This document shows, in pieces, positions 30,631-39,399 of a stretch of DNA of 64,000 bases. The notes below the pieces were generated by a model. That model saw only the letters and a list, made by a program, of their open reading frames with translations. It ran no database searches and was not told the DNA's origin. The DNA is from [Pseudopropionibacterium] massiliense (GTDB lineage: Bacteria > Actinomycetota > Actinomycetes > Propionibacteriales > Propionibacteriaceae), in contig NZ_LR027842.1 in assembly GCF_900607225.1 (NCBI RefSeq), forward strand, positions 2,260,980 to 2,324,979, written 5' to 3'. The translations under genes were made by a program, and so were the position numbers. Position 1 is the stretch's first letter; each line of letters begins with the position of its first letter.

Positions 30631-31548
30631 ATGGAAAAGATTGCCTGGAGCACCCGGGAGCTCCTCGCCCTTGGCCTCACGGATCGCGAGATCCGCAACC
30701 GCATCGCCCGGGGCAGCTTGGTTCGCGTCCGTCGCGGACATTACGTCATTTCCGGAGAAACCGCCCCGGAGGCCGCACACCTGCGGCTGCTGGCCGCCAC
30801 CCTCCCCCACCTGGCTCCCGAGAACGTCATAAGCCACACCAGCGCCGCTCTTCTTCACGGGCTTCCAGTCAGACGTCCCGATCTAGGACAGGTGACGACG
30901 ATCCGGCGCACCCCGGGTCATGGTTGCCAGTCAGGAAAACTCCGGGCTCGGCACACCGCAATCACGGATGCCGAGGTCACATTAACCGGGCACATCCCGG
31001 TGACGACACCGGCCCGGACGGTCTGTGACCTGGCCCGGACGGCCCCGTTCGAGTGGGCGGTGGCGGCCGCTGATGCGGCTCTGCAACAAGGACTTGATCC
31101 CGCTGACCTGGAAATCCCGCTCGATCTGTATCCCACGTTGCGCGGCACCACCCGGGCCCGCAGGGTCCTGACCTTCGCCGACGGCAAGAGTGAGTCACCC
31201 GCCGAGTCAATCAGCCGCGTCCACATGGCCCGCGCAGGAATACCGAGTCCTGTCCTCCAGCACGAGGTGTTCGACCGGAACGGGGAGTTCGTTGCCCGTC
31301 TCGACTTCGCATGGCCCGATCTCGGGCTGGCAGGTGAAGTTGACGGTCGTATCAAGTACGACGATCTTCTACCCGCAGGACGTGACGCAACCGAGGTCAT
31401 ACTGGCCGAGAAACAGCGGGAGGAACGGATCCGGCAGGCGACCGGCTGGTGGCTGGTGCGCTGGGACTGGAACACGGCCTGTGACCCGGTAAAACTGGGG
31501 ACTCTGCTTCGCGACGCGATCCACAATGCCAACGCTGCCGTCGCTTGA
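30631..31548 (+). CDS. AbiEi-type antitoxin-like protein with endonuclease-like C-terminus
   Basis: A 305-residue protein. The N-terminus (ELLALGLTDREIRNRIARGSLVRVRRGHYV) is the winged-helix AbiEi_4-type domain found in type IV antitoxins, followed by the middle region with HTSAALLHGLPV. The C-terminal third (ARLDFAWPDLGLAGEVDG, then EKQREERIRQATGWWLVRW) resembles the DUF559/Vsr-like nuclease fold, with Asp and Glu at the expected metal-binding places. No AbiEii nucleotidyltransferase toxin gene lies beside it, so it is an orphan rather than a complete type IV pair. The ATG at 30631 begins the conserved domain; upstream frame has no coding character. A 55-bp direct repeat flanks the gene on both sides, suggesting a mobile or exchangeable cassette. 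Biological role is uncertain: a regulator, solitary defence factor or remnant. Confidence 0.75.
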   Translation: MEKIAWSTRELLALGLTDREIRNRIARGSLVRVRRGHYVISGETAPEAAHLRLLAATLPHLAPENVISHTSAALLHGLPVRRPDLGQVTTIRRTPGHGCQSGKLRARHTAITDAEVTLTGHIPVTTPARTVCDLARTAPFEWAVAAADAALQQGLDPADLEIPLDLYPTLRGTTRARRVLTFADGKSESPAESISRVHMARAGIPSPVLQHEVFDRNGEFVARLDFAWPDLGLAGEVDGRIKYDDLLPAGRDATEVILAEKQREERIRQATGWWLVRWDWNTACDPVKLGTLLRDAIHNANAAVA

Positions 31549-31607
31549 TCAAGGGAGGGGCCAAGGTATCCGGCGTACATACGATCCTGCTCCTGTTCGC
31601 CTGCTTT

Positions 31608-31662
31608 CCCGCCAAACGCCAGCGCTACAACGCAAGCACACGACCGGAAGGCAAGCGAACCA
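31608..31662 (+). repeat. Right copy of 55-bp direct repeat
   Basis: It starts 59 bases after the AbiEi-type gene and matches 30468-30522 with four mismatches and no gaps. Confidence 0.8.
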
Positions 31663-31720
31663 TTCCGGGGAGGAGCCGGGGCGGAAGCCCTCGTGGGAGT
31701 CCGCCCGAATGACCTCCGGT

Positions 31721-33883
31721 TCATCCCGTGGCGGCGAGGGCGAAGGGCAGGACTGCCCTCGCCCCGGCCCGTTTCAGGAGACGCCCCGCGACGGTCATGG
31801 TCCAACGCGAATCCACCAGGTCGTCGACGAGCAGCACAGGTCCGGGCAGGCCGGGTAGCGCCGCCTCCTGTTCCGGGGTGACGTGGAACCGGGTCCACAG
31901 GTCCCGCACCCGGAACGTGCTGTTCGCCCTGGGCAGCAGGGTGGCGCCGGGCGCCAACCCGAGGGGCCCGAGGACCCGGAGCCGACCGGCCCTGGCCAGT
32001 CCCTCCCCCAGGGCGGCGACCAGCCGGGGGCGCGACAGGCCGGGAACCCAGGCGACGGCGGCGGGACGTTCATCCCAGTCCCATTCGCGGAGCACCTGGA
32101 GGCATACCACGGCCAGTTGCGGTGGCACCTCGGCATCGACCGGGTTTCCGTCGGTATCCGGGGCGAACAGCTCGCGCAGCGCGTTGCCGTGGCCGAGGTC
32201 GGTCAGGCGGGCCACGACGCGGCCGGTCTCCAGGCGTTCCGCCTGCGGGATCCGTCCCTTGACGACCTCGCCGCCCATGGCCTCGGTGAAACGATCCAGC
32301 CCGGGCGGCCACCGGGTTCGCGGTTCGAGGACCACCCCCACCCGTTCCAGCACCGACTGCGCCGCGACCTGCGCCTTAGCCGTCACGCCGGTGGGGTACC
32401 ACGGCCGGGTGCAGGTGTCGCAGCGCCCGCAGGGCCTCGAGTGCGGATCGTCCAGCGCCGCCGTCAGGAACTCCATCCGGCACCGGGTGTGCCCGAGGTT
32501 CTCGTAGTCGAGCATGGCCCGCTGCTCCGCGACCCGCGCGGCGGCGATACGCGAGTAGCGTTCCTCGTCGTAGACCCAGTCCGCGCCAGTCGCCGCCCAT
32601 CCCCCGGCGCGGTTCTCCACGGCACCGTCGACCGCCAGCACCTTCAGCAGCAGCTCCAGGGCACCGCGGCGCAGCTCCACCCTCGATTCCAGGGCGGGCA
32701 CGCTCACTGGCGCATCCGAGGCCGCCAGGGCCTCCAGCACCGATGCGGCCCGCTGCCGGGTGGGCATGGCGTTGGTGGCGAAATACCGCCAGATCTCCTG
32801 GTCCTCACGCCCCGGGAGCAGCAGCACGTCGGCGGCCTCGGTGGCACGGCCCGCACGCCCCACCTGCTGGTAGTAGGTCACCGGGGAGCTCGGGGCGCCG
32901 AGGTGGACCACGAACCCGAGATCGGGCTTGTCGAATCCCATCCCCAGCGCCGAGGTGGCCACCAGGGCCTTCACCTTGTTGGCGAGCAGGGCCTGCTCGG
33001 CCGCGACCCGCTCGGGCAGGTCCGTGTGACCCGTGTACGGCAGGACCCGGTGCCCGGCGGCCGCCAGAGCCGCCGCGGTGTCCTCGGCGTTCGCGACGGT
33101 CAGGCAGTAGACGATGCCGCTGCCGGGCAGCGAACCGAGATGCTCGACCAGCCACGCCAGCCGCCGCGCAGACGACCCCAGTTCCAGCACCCCGAGCCGC
33201 AGGGAGTCGCGCGCCAGGGCCCCGCGCAGCGTGAACACCTCGTGTCCGCCGACGGCCAGCTGCTCGGCGATGTCGGTGACCACCCGCTGGTTGGCCGTCG
33301 CGGTGGTGGCCAGCACTGGGACCCGGTCCGGCAGCTCCCGAATCAGGGAACGGATCCGCCGGTAGTCGGGACGGAAGTCGTGGCCCCAGTCGCTGATGCA
33401 GTGGGCCTCGTCGATCACCACGAGACCCGCCCGCGCGAGCAGATGGGGCAGCTGGGTGTCGCGGAAACGGGGGTTGACCAGGCGCTCCGGGGAGACCAGG
33501 AGGACGTCGAGGAGGTCCTGTTCAATGACCTCGGCGATCTCCTCCCAGTCGGTGACATTCGACGAGTTGATGGTGGCGGCCCGCACCCCGGCGCGCCCGG
33601 CGGCCTCCACCTGGTTGCGCATCAACGCCAGCAGCGGGGAGACGATCAGCGCGGGACCGGCGCCCGCCCGGCGTTGCAGCAGCGCGGCTATGAAGTAGAC
33701 CGCCGATTTTCCCCAGCCGGTGCGCTGCACCACCAGGGCCCGCCGGCGATGGACGACGAGTGCCTCGATGGCCTCGTACTGCCCGTCGCGGAAGACCGCA
33801 TCCTCACATCCCGTGAGTTTCCGCAGCAATTCGCAGGCCAAGGGACGTGTTCCGGCCTGCTCGGTGGCCCGGTTCTGCTCCAT
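31721..33883 (-). CDS. RecQ-family DNA helicase with C-terminal phosphoribosyltransferase-like domain
   Basis: A 720-residue superfamily 2 helicase. Walker A is RTGWGKS (about residue 54), the DEAH motif is IDEAHCISDWGHDFRPDYRRI, and motif VI lies in QQVGRAGRATEAADV. A RecQ-type zinc site follows, with Cys residues in HTRCRMEF and PCGRCDTC. After a winged-helix-like part, the last 40 residues contain VLLVDDLVDSRWTMT, which is the PRPP-loop motif of type I phosphoribosyltransferases. RecQ helicases unwind DNA during repair; what the PRT-like domain does is unknown to me. The start is placed at the ATG at 33883 because the longer frame would run into the neighbouring ATP-grasp gene. It lies 43 bases after that gene on the same strand. 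Confidence 0.88.
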   Translation of the reverse strand: MEQNRATEQAGTRPLACELLRKLTGCEDAVFRDGQYEAIEALVVHRRRALVVQRTGWGKSAVYFIAALLQRRAGAGPALIVSPLLALMRNQVEAAGRAGVRAATINSSNVTDWEEIAEVIEQDLLDVLLVSPERLVNPRFRDTQLPHLLARAGLVVIDEAHCISDWGHDFRPDYRRIRSLIRELPDRVPVLATTATANQRVVTDIAEQLAVGGHEVFTLRGALARDSLRLGVLELGSSARRLAWLVEHLGSLPGSGIVYCLTVANAEDTAAALAAAGHRVLPYTGHTDLPERVAAEQALLANKVKALVATSALGMGFDKPDLGFVVHLGAPSSPVTYYQQVGRAGRATEAADVLLLPGREDQEIWRYFATNAMPTRQRAASVLEALAASDAPVSVPALESRVELRRGALELLLKVLAVDGAVENRAGGWAATGADWVYDEERYSRIAAARVAEQRAMLDYENLGHTRCRMEFLTAALDDPHSRPCGRCDTCTRPWYPTGVTAKAQVAAQSVLERVGVVLEPRTRWPPGLDRFTEAMGGEVVKGRIPQAERLETGRVVARLTDLGHGNALRELFAPDTDGNPVDAEVPPQLAVVCLQVLREWDWDERPAAVAWVPGLSRPRLVAALGEGLARAGRLRVLGPLGLAPGATLLPRANSTFRVRDLWTRFHVTPEQEAALPGLPGPVLLVDDLVDSRWTMTVAGRLLKRAGARAVLPFALAATG

Positions 33884-33926
33884 GTACGAAGCCTGCCACG
33901 GGCCACCGATATTTTCGCGGGGACGT

Positions 33927-34835
33927 TCAGGCCCGGAGTTTCTCGTGGATGGCGGCGACGAAACGGTCGAGGGCTCCATCGGCGAGATCGACGAACGTGG
34001 CCGGTTCGAAAAGTTCCGCCTCCAGGAGCAGCGGATGGCTCCCCGGTGGGGTCACCACGTCAATGCGCGCGTACAACGGGGTGCTGGCGTCCTCACCCCA
34101 ACCCCTGGCCTCCGCGATCGCGGCGATCGCTTTCAAGGCCCTGTTCCCAAGCTCCACCTCGTCGCCGGTCGGGGCGACCGGCCGGATGTCCTCGGTGTAC
34201 CTGCCGCCGAGGTAACCGCCCCCGTGTTTGAGGATCGCGCACTTCTGGATGGTGTGGGAGTGGTGCGCGTTGAAGAACAACAGGCCGTGTTCGGCATTGT
34301 CCTGGATGGCATCGATCGCGGGCTGCACGAGCACCACCTTGCCCACCTCCAGGACGCGCCCGCACAGTTCCAGGGCCGCGGGGTCGGTGGCGGCGAACAG
34401 CCCGGTGCTCTGTGATCCGAGGGAGATGTTCGGTTTGACCACGACGTTCCCGCCGCCATGCGCCGCCAGCGCCTCGCGGCACTGTTCGAGGTTCTCGCAG
34501 AAGGTGGTGGGGACGACCTCGACCCCGTGTTCGGCAAGTTCCCGCAGGTAGCGCTTGTCCAGATTCCACCGGATCAGGTCGGGGCTGTTGATCAGGCGCA
34601 CCCGGGTCTCGGCGCGCCCCAGCCAGTCCATGAACTCCTCCGTGCGTTCCGCATAGTCCCAGGGGGAACGGAAGATGGCTGCGTCGTAGACCGACCAGTC
34701 CCTGGGCTCGTGCCAGACGGCGATCTCGGAGTCCACTCCACTGGCTTTCAGGGCGTCGTTGAGGGGCCCGGTGTCGAGGTGTTCCTCGTCCTTCAGGGTC
34801 TGCTGGTCGGTGCTTATCAGCGCGACTCGTTTCAT
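33927..34835 (-). CDS. ATP-grasp domain protein (RimK/DcsG-like)
   Basis: A 302-residue protein with an ATP-grasp layout: N-terminal alpha/beta part with FRSPWDYAERTEEFMDWL, central nucleotide-binding part with NVVVKPNISLGSQSTGL, and a C-terminal LYARIDVVTPPGSHPLLLEAELFEP containing the metal-binding acidic residues. It resembles the small ATP-grasp enzymes that include DcsG of cycloserine biosynthesis and uncharacterised homologues. These enzymes activate a carboxylate with ATP and join it to an amine or other nucleophile. The substrate here cannot be deduced; no biosynthetic partners lie nearby. Upstream is the AspBHI-like endonuclease gene, downstream the RecQ-like helicase, both on the same strand. 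Confidence 0.8.
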   Translation of the reverse strand: MKRVALISTDQQTLKDEEHLDTGPLNDALKASGVDSEIAVWHEPRDWSVYDAAIFRSPWDYAERTEEFMDWLGRAETRVRLINSPDLIRWNLDKRYLRELAEHGVEVVPTTFCENLEQCREALAAHGGGNVVVKPNISLGSQSTGLFAATDPAALELCGRVLEVGKVVLVQPAIDAIQDNAEHGLLFFNAHHSHTIQKCAILKHGGGYLGGRYTEDIRPVAPTGDEVELGNRALKAIAAIAEARGWGEDASTPLYARIDVVTPPGSHPLLLEAELFEPATFVDLADGALDRFVAAIHEKLRA

Positions 34836-34987
34836 GAAACTCCTTCTTCAGGGGCAGTACGCCCACCGCCAGATGCTATCCGGTGGGCACCTCACACGAC
34901 CGCGCCGCCCCGATTCCTCAGGATCGATGAGCCTTGAACCAAATTTTGCACATCGAATGCACAATTCTTGTCATACCGAAATCGAAA

Positions 34988-36322
34988 TCAACTGGAACGG
35001 GCCCGGATGATTCCCGATGCACTCCCCCCGCCGACCGTCGCATCGTCCTGCTCGAGTCCACGGGCATCCTCGATGTCGATCTTCGGTCTGACAAGCTCCA
35101 CTGATGCGGCTCCCGCCTCCACCGGGTATTCTTCCTCCAAGAATTCCTGAAGCCGGCCGCGTTCATGAAATCCCAGCATCTTGAGGACCTCCACCACATC
35201 ACGGCCTGTGACGAAGACAATCGGATGCCGATCCTCCCGGACTTCGCGATAGGCTTGTTCGGCGATGTAAGAGGTGGTCACGAAAACCCCGAACTCGCGA
35301 TGTTTGATGCGGGAGATCAGGCGGGAGACCAATCTCACCCCGATACCGGAGCCGGGTTTGTAACACTTGGCCTCCAGCGCGAATTCAAGGTGTATCGGAT
35401 CTCCTTCGGGCCCTACCAGCAATTCACCGATGGCGTCGCGACCCCCGTCTCGGCTGGGGCGGGTGACCTCCAGAGCTGTGACGCGAGGTTCCAACCGAAG
35501 CCAGATGTGGGCCGCGAGGTGCTCGAACTGAGTTGGATCCGGCGCGAAGTGTTCATGTACCCGTTCCAATATCCACAGGTCACGCTCGTCGGGAAGCTGC
35601 TCCGCCCTGCTGCGGATCTGCACGGTACGTGGCGCCTCCAGCGCCAGGTAGATCCGGCTCCGCACCCACGCCTTCCATTCCTTGGGGCAACCGGGCCCCA
35701 ACGGGTCACCGTCCAGGACGGAATCAATCCAACGTCTCGTCACCTTGTGCGTTCGCAACACGGTGAAATGTGCCCGGTAGTTCTGGAAACGCTGGTTCAG
35801 GGTGGTTCGCCAGATTGCCACCAGTTCCTCGTCGGAACGCAACCTGGAAGATCCCGGTACCAGCAGTCCACGAAAACGGACATCGCGCCCATGCCCCGTC
35901 TTCTCGAACAGGAGAATCGGCGGAACCCTGCGCCTGCTCTCCGCGCTGTCATGGGCGTCCTCGAATATGGAACGCAGCAGAAGGTTGCCCCCGCGGGGAG
36001 TGTCGTGAAGTTCCCTCCCCGGTTTGCGGTTGTCGCCGTAGTAGGTGAAGTCCCCGGTGGTGGGGTCGAGATGATCCGGCCAGTCCACCTCGCCTCCCGA
36101 GGTGTAAAGCACCATCAGTTTCACGCCCCCACGCCGCACACTCCCCGCGAACCTGAAACCACCCTGATTTCCGACGGGAACAAGTTTTCCTATCGGGTCG
36201 TCACCAGCGTTCTTGGCGACCCCGCCCTCATAGACGCGGTCCAGCACCAGATCGGCCCGTGGCAGGTCATCGAAGGCGACTTTTCCCCACTCCGTGACGG
36301 CCCCGCCCTGAAACTGAGTCAC
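34988..36322 (-). CDS. AspBHI-like modification-dependent restriction endonuclease
   Basis: A 444-residue protein in two parts. Residues about 12-190 match the N-terminal SRA-like DNA-reading domain of AspBHI-type enzymes (DLVLDRVYEGG, LVPVGNQGGFR). Residues about 260-390 form an Mrr-like PD-(D/E)XK nuclease with GGRDAIG (Asp296) and FALEAKCY (Glu317, Lys319), plus the Mrr helix region IKHREFGVFVTTSYI. AspBHI cuts near 5-methylcytosine, so a type IV defence role against modified phage DNA is likely; exact specificity is unknown. Its GTG start overlaps (GTGA) the stop of a truncated jetD copy, and a second copy of this same junction is present at the end of the intact jetD. This implies that the gene was the fifth member of the Wadjet operon before an insertion separated it. 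Confidence 0.86.
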   Translation of the reverse strand: MTQFQGGAVTEWGKVAFDDLPRADLVLDRVYEGGVAKNAGDDPIGKLVPVGNQGGFRFAGSVRRGGVKLMVLYTSGGEVDWPDHLDPTTGDFTYYGDNRKPGRELHDTPRGGNLLLRSIFEDAHDSAESRRRVPPILLFEKTGHGRDVRFRGLLVPGSSRLRSDEELVAIWRTTLNQRFQNYRAHFTVLRTHKVTRRWIDSVLDGDPLGPGCPKEWKAWVRSRIYLALEAPRTVQIRSRAEQLPDERDLWILERVHEHFAPDPTQFEHLAAHIWLRLEPRVTALEVTRPSRDGGRDAIGELLVGPEGDPIHLEFALEAKCYKPGSGIGVRLVSRLISRIKHREFGVFVTTSYIAEQAYREVREDRHPIVFVTGRDVVEVLKMLGFHERGRLQEFLEEEYPVEAGAASVELVRPKIDIEDARGLEQDDATVGGGSASGIIRARSS

Positions 36323-36697
36323 GGACCCAGGGTATCGCCCTTCAAGTCGGAGAGCAGATCCTCAAGGAGTTCTTCCTCATAGGCGGTGCAGCCCTCCGGC
36401 ATCCGCCAGGTGAACGCACCGGGCAGCCGGTCCCGGAGCTGGTTCACGATCCGCCAGCCGACGACGTCCCCGTCGGCCCGCACGTGACAGCGGACGTCAC
36501 CGAGGCCCGTCAGCAGCTCCCAGGTGGCCTGGCTGGGAAGCCCGAAGGTGCAGACCAGCGGCCGGGACGCCGCGCCGTGGCGGTCCGCGGCGGCCTCCAG
36601 GACGGTCGGGTTCTCGCAGACGAAGACCTCCGCGCCCCTGGCCAGTTCCCAGGCGCCCCGGAGCGACCGCAGGGTCAGCCACACCGGTTCCCCCGGG
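36251..36697. repeat. 447-bp direct repeat, copy A (jetD 3' end + endonuclease 5' end)
   Basis: It aligns without gaps to 40052-40498 (constant offset 3801) with 21 differences by hand count, about 95% identity. It holds the last 125 codons of jetD and the first 24 codons of the endonuclease gene. Similarity stops abruptly at both ends; at 36697 it abuts an ISL3 transposase remnant. Confidence 0.92.
36319..36697 (-). pseudogene. Truncated second jetD (3' end only)
   Basis: This fragment encodes the last 125 residues of a JetD/DUF2399 protein, including the Toprim-like acidic residues (VCENPTV and RADGDVVG). It differs from the intact JetD by several residues. The reading frame runs on to an ATG at 36795, but that part is antisense to a transposase remnant and has no JetD similarity. 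The N-terminal 250 residues are missing, so it is not expected to work as JetD. Its stop overlaps the endonuclease start (GTGA), so it may still help to couple translation of that gene if transcribed. Confidence 0.88.
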
Positions 36698-37217
36698 ACG
36701 CCCCGGACCAATGCCGGCGCCGCGTCCAACAAGAACTCCACGGGCACCGCGGCCGGGCCGGCGATCCCCTGTTCCGGGCCCGCCGCACCCTCCACACCAG
36801 CACCGATCTACTGACCGAGCAACAACAAGTCCACCTTCGAGGCGTTGTTCACCGACGATAACCAACGTCGAAGTCGAGGCCACCCGGCACATCTACCAAC
36901 AGATGATCGCCGCCTACCGCGAGTCCGACCCCACCACGGGCAAGACCCGGATGAAGTCCCTGATCGCCAAACTCACCCATGCCGTCCCGGCCTGCCTGAC
37001 CGAGGTCGCTGCCCTCGGACGGACCCTGAAGAAACGGGCCGCCGACATCCTCGCGTTCTTCGACCACCCCCACAGCAACGGCCCCACCGAAGCGATCAAC
37101 GGCCGCCTAGAACACCTCCGAGGCTCCGCACTCGGCTTCCTCAACCTCACCCACTACATCGCCCGAGCACTCCTCGAGACCGGCGGCTTCAGACCAGCCC
37201 TACACCCTCGATTGTGA
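36698..37217 (+). pseudogene. ISL3-family transposase remnant (C-terminal third)
   Basis: Pieces of an ISL3-type DDE transposase appear in order but in different frames. RRRVQQELHGHRGRAGDPLF and LLTEQQQ come first, then VEVEATRHIYQQMIAAYRES and finally NGPTEAINGRLEHLRGSALGF, which carries the last acidic residue region. At least two frameshifts near 36835-36865 separate the pieces, and the N-terminal two thirds are absent. The sequence just after the stop (37200-37225) reads tacaccctcgattgtgaa, which may be the right end of the element. The left edge of the remnant coincides with the end of the 447-bp repeat. Confidence 0.82.
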
Positions 37218-37560
37218 AGAGCCTCGGTCTCTCTGCGCGAGGTCGTCTTCTTCGCTTCCTCGGGCATCAAGCTCATGCCCGTGATCTTCTCAGTAATCAT
37301 GCGACCTTCCCCACCAGCTACGCCGACGTATCAGGCCAGAAACACCATTGGGCTGACAGTCCCACCGCCGGAGGCACGGCAGCAGGAAGTATGATCAGGC
37401 ATCGTCGAGGTCCTTGAAGATCAGGAAGATCAGATGGTGTGGTAACCCCGATTTCTTAAGGGCCTCGACCCCCTTCACCCCGCCGACACGCCAGCTCCTG
37501 GATCCACGCTCACCCCACGCTCAGGTCCGAAGAGCCTCGAAAGCTGCCAGGCTCTGTCGT
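37218..37560. other. Gene-free stretch inside the inserted region
   Basis: About 340 bases of medium GC between the transposase remnant and the GNAT-like gene. No convincing reading frame or RNA gene is visible; it is probably decayed sequence left by past insertions. Confidence 0.5.
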
Positions 37561-37968
37561 CTACAGGACTACGCGGACAAGGCGCTCCAACGGCACATGT
37601 CCTGCCGCTGAATAGCAGCCCAGTGCGGACCGATTTGACGACCACGTTTGCACGAACAAGGGGGTTCTTGAACCGATGGAACCCATCATAGCTGTTCCTA
37701 TGCCCAAGCCGTGTCGGTCTTCGCGGACTCCGACGTCGAACACTCCCGCGACTTCCTCGGAACGAACTAACGAGTACCACGCAACAGCTATGCCATCGTC
37801 ACTCAGAAAATGATAGAACTCGCGTTCATCTACGGCCGACGTTGCCCCATTACCTCTCCAGTCTGCGTACTCAACCCGCAGATGGTCATCCGAGGACGAC
37901 AGTGGCGGAGACACGCGGAGTAGATTCACATCATATTCAACCTCCACAGAAGACCTGTGCGCCATCAA
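37561..37968 (-). CDS. GNAT-like N-acetyltransferase, small
   Basis: A 135-residue protein. The stretch DVGVREDRHGLGIGTAMM has the acetyl-CoA pyrophosphate-binding pattern (R/Q-x-x-G-x-G/A) of GNAT enzymes, and NRSALGCYSAAGHVPLERLVRVVL is the typical C-terminal strand-helix-strand of the fold. Base composition is visibly lower in GC than the flanking chromosome, in line with a foreign origin. It lies on the same strand as the MFS gene with a 228-base gap. Substrate unknown. Because neighbouring genes in this insert are broken, activity of this one is not certain. Confidence 0.65.
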   Translation of the reverse strand: MMAHRSSVEVEYDVNLLRVSPPLSSSDDHLRVEYADWRGNGATSAVDEREFYHFLSDDGIAVAWYSLVRSEEVAGVFDVGVREDRHGLGIGTAMMGSIGSRTPLFVQTWSSNRSALGCYSAAGHVPLERLVRVVL

Positions 37969-38196
37969 TCAAGTCGCGATCCGCCCAGACGCGCTATCCA
38001 AGGAGGAGACCCGAAAGCACCCGGGCGGGAGATTCTAGAGTGCCACCTCTCGCGAAAGGATCTTGAAGTTGAAGTTGGTTGCCTGAAGGTCAGCGCGACA
38101 AACAGATATAAAGCCCATCGAATCAGTCTCAACATGGCATCCAATGCTGGCTAGCCATCGTAGCTCGCATGACAGAATGGGGTTAGACATTGAAAG

Positions 38197-39399
38197 TTAC
38201 TCCCGCTCCAGCTTCGGACTGGACAACACAGGATTACGGTGAACTATCAGAAGGCAGACGACAAAGATTAAGCAAACAAAGACCCCGGACAGCAACACTC
38301 CACCTTCCGCTAACCAAGACCCTATGAATAGTCCAACGCTCGGAGAGAGCAGCACGATGGCATCAATCCCGCCCAGCACGCGGGCTCTGTGCTCCTCGTC
38401 AATCTGTTTGACCGCATAGCTGAACAGCGGCTGACTTAGGGCGTCAAAGAGTCCATACAGTAGAAACGCTCCTACGACTAGCCCCATCGGAACCCCGGCG
38501 GTAGCTAAAACTACAGAGGCTCCACCTCCAATCATGCTCAATCGGAATAGTCGACCGACATGCCGGGAGAAACGTTCCACAATAACCAGTCCAATGATTT
38601 CTCCCACTGCAATTCCAGCGCGTATCATCGTGAGACTTTGCACGGATTCATCTATCGACAAGGCCAGTGGTAGCAGCTGAGGAACGAAACCATATGCAAG
38701 ATTCGCTACGAAGAGTACAAGTGTGAAACCACGAAGAAACCTGCTCCTCATCAGGAGGCTGCCTACCAAGCGTAAGTCTCCAGCGAGTGTCAGGCGCTCC
38801 CTCGGTTTCCCAGCATCTCTCGTCGCTCCCGGGGTCGCAAAGAAGCACGCCACCGCAGCACACATGTATCCGAAGGCGACGATCATGACGACCACCGAGA
38901 CGCTCACAAAAGCTATGAGCACTCCCGATGACAAGAGGCCTGCAGTACCTACCAGGCGGCCAGCAACGCCAGTCCTGGCTTGGAATTTGATGAACACCTC
39001 TGTCCGGAGTGACCGGGAGGCCATGATCAGGCTTGATCGTCGGAATATCGACTGACAGAAATCATTCGCGAGAACGAAGACAACTGCGGCAAGTACGTTC
39101 GTCAGGATGATCGGAACGAACGCCAAGAACGCAAGGAGCAGCAAGAGCGACCCTATCAAGCCCAGCAGCATGGTCGTACGGGGCGCATATCGGTCGACAA
39201 TGCCACCAACCACGACCGACATGGCCGCCCTGAAGAGGAGCGATGAGGCCAGCACTGTCGCTGGGGCGAGCACAGAACCGAGGTTGGACGCTAGAGACCA
39301 AGCGACCTGCAAGTCCAACAGCAGATCGCTAATCGAAGCGGCAACTGTCGCTAGGAGAAGAAGGTTAGCGACTCGGCGCTGATGAGACATGCTCTGCAT
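38197..39399 (-). CDS. MFS transporter in the low-GC insert
   Basis: A 400-residue protein with about twelve hydrophobic segments and the loop 2-3 motif pattern GGIVDRYAPRTTMLLG of major facilitator exporters. Composition is much lower in GC (about 42% in one 60-base sample) than in flanking genes, so it arrived by transfer. The start could be ATG 39399 or ATG 39390; either overlaps the 3' end of the radical SAM/SPASM pseudogene, so both were probably one operon. An exporter next to a radical SAM/SPASM maturase would fit a ribosomal-peptide (RiPP) cluster, but no precursor peptide gene is seen. Function as an exporter is inferred from family. Confidence 0.78.
   Translation of the reverse strand: MQSMSHQRRVANLLLLATVAASISDLLLDLQVAWSLASNLGSVLAPATVLASSLLFRAAMSVVVGGIVDRYAPRTTMLLGLIGSLLLLLAFLAFVPIILTNVLAAVVFVLANDFCQSIFRRSSLIMASRSLRTEVFIKFQARTGVAGRLVGTAGLLSSGVLIAFVSVSVVVMIVAFGYMCAAVACFFATPGATRDAGKPRERLTLAGDLRLVGSLLMRSRFLRGFTLVLFVANLAYGFVPQLLPLALSIDESVQSLTMIRAGIAVGEIIGLVIVERFSRHVGRLFRLSMIGGGASVVLATAGVPMGLVVGAFLLYGLFDALSQPLFSYAVKQIDEEHRARVLGGIDAIVLLSPSVGLFIGSWLAEGGVLLSGVFVCLIFVVCLLIVHRNPVLSSPKLERE

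Noticed and set aside
36319-36795. Treating the 158-codon frame as a complete small JetD
   Set aside because: Only its last 125 codons are JetD; the first part is antisense to the transposase remnant.
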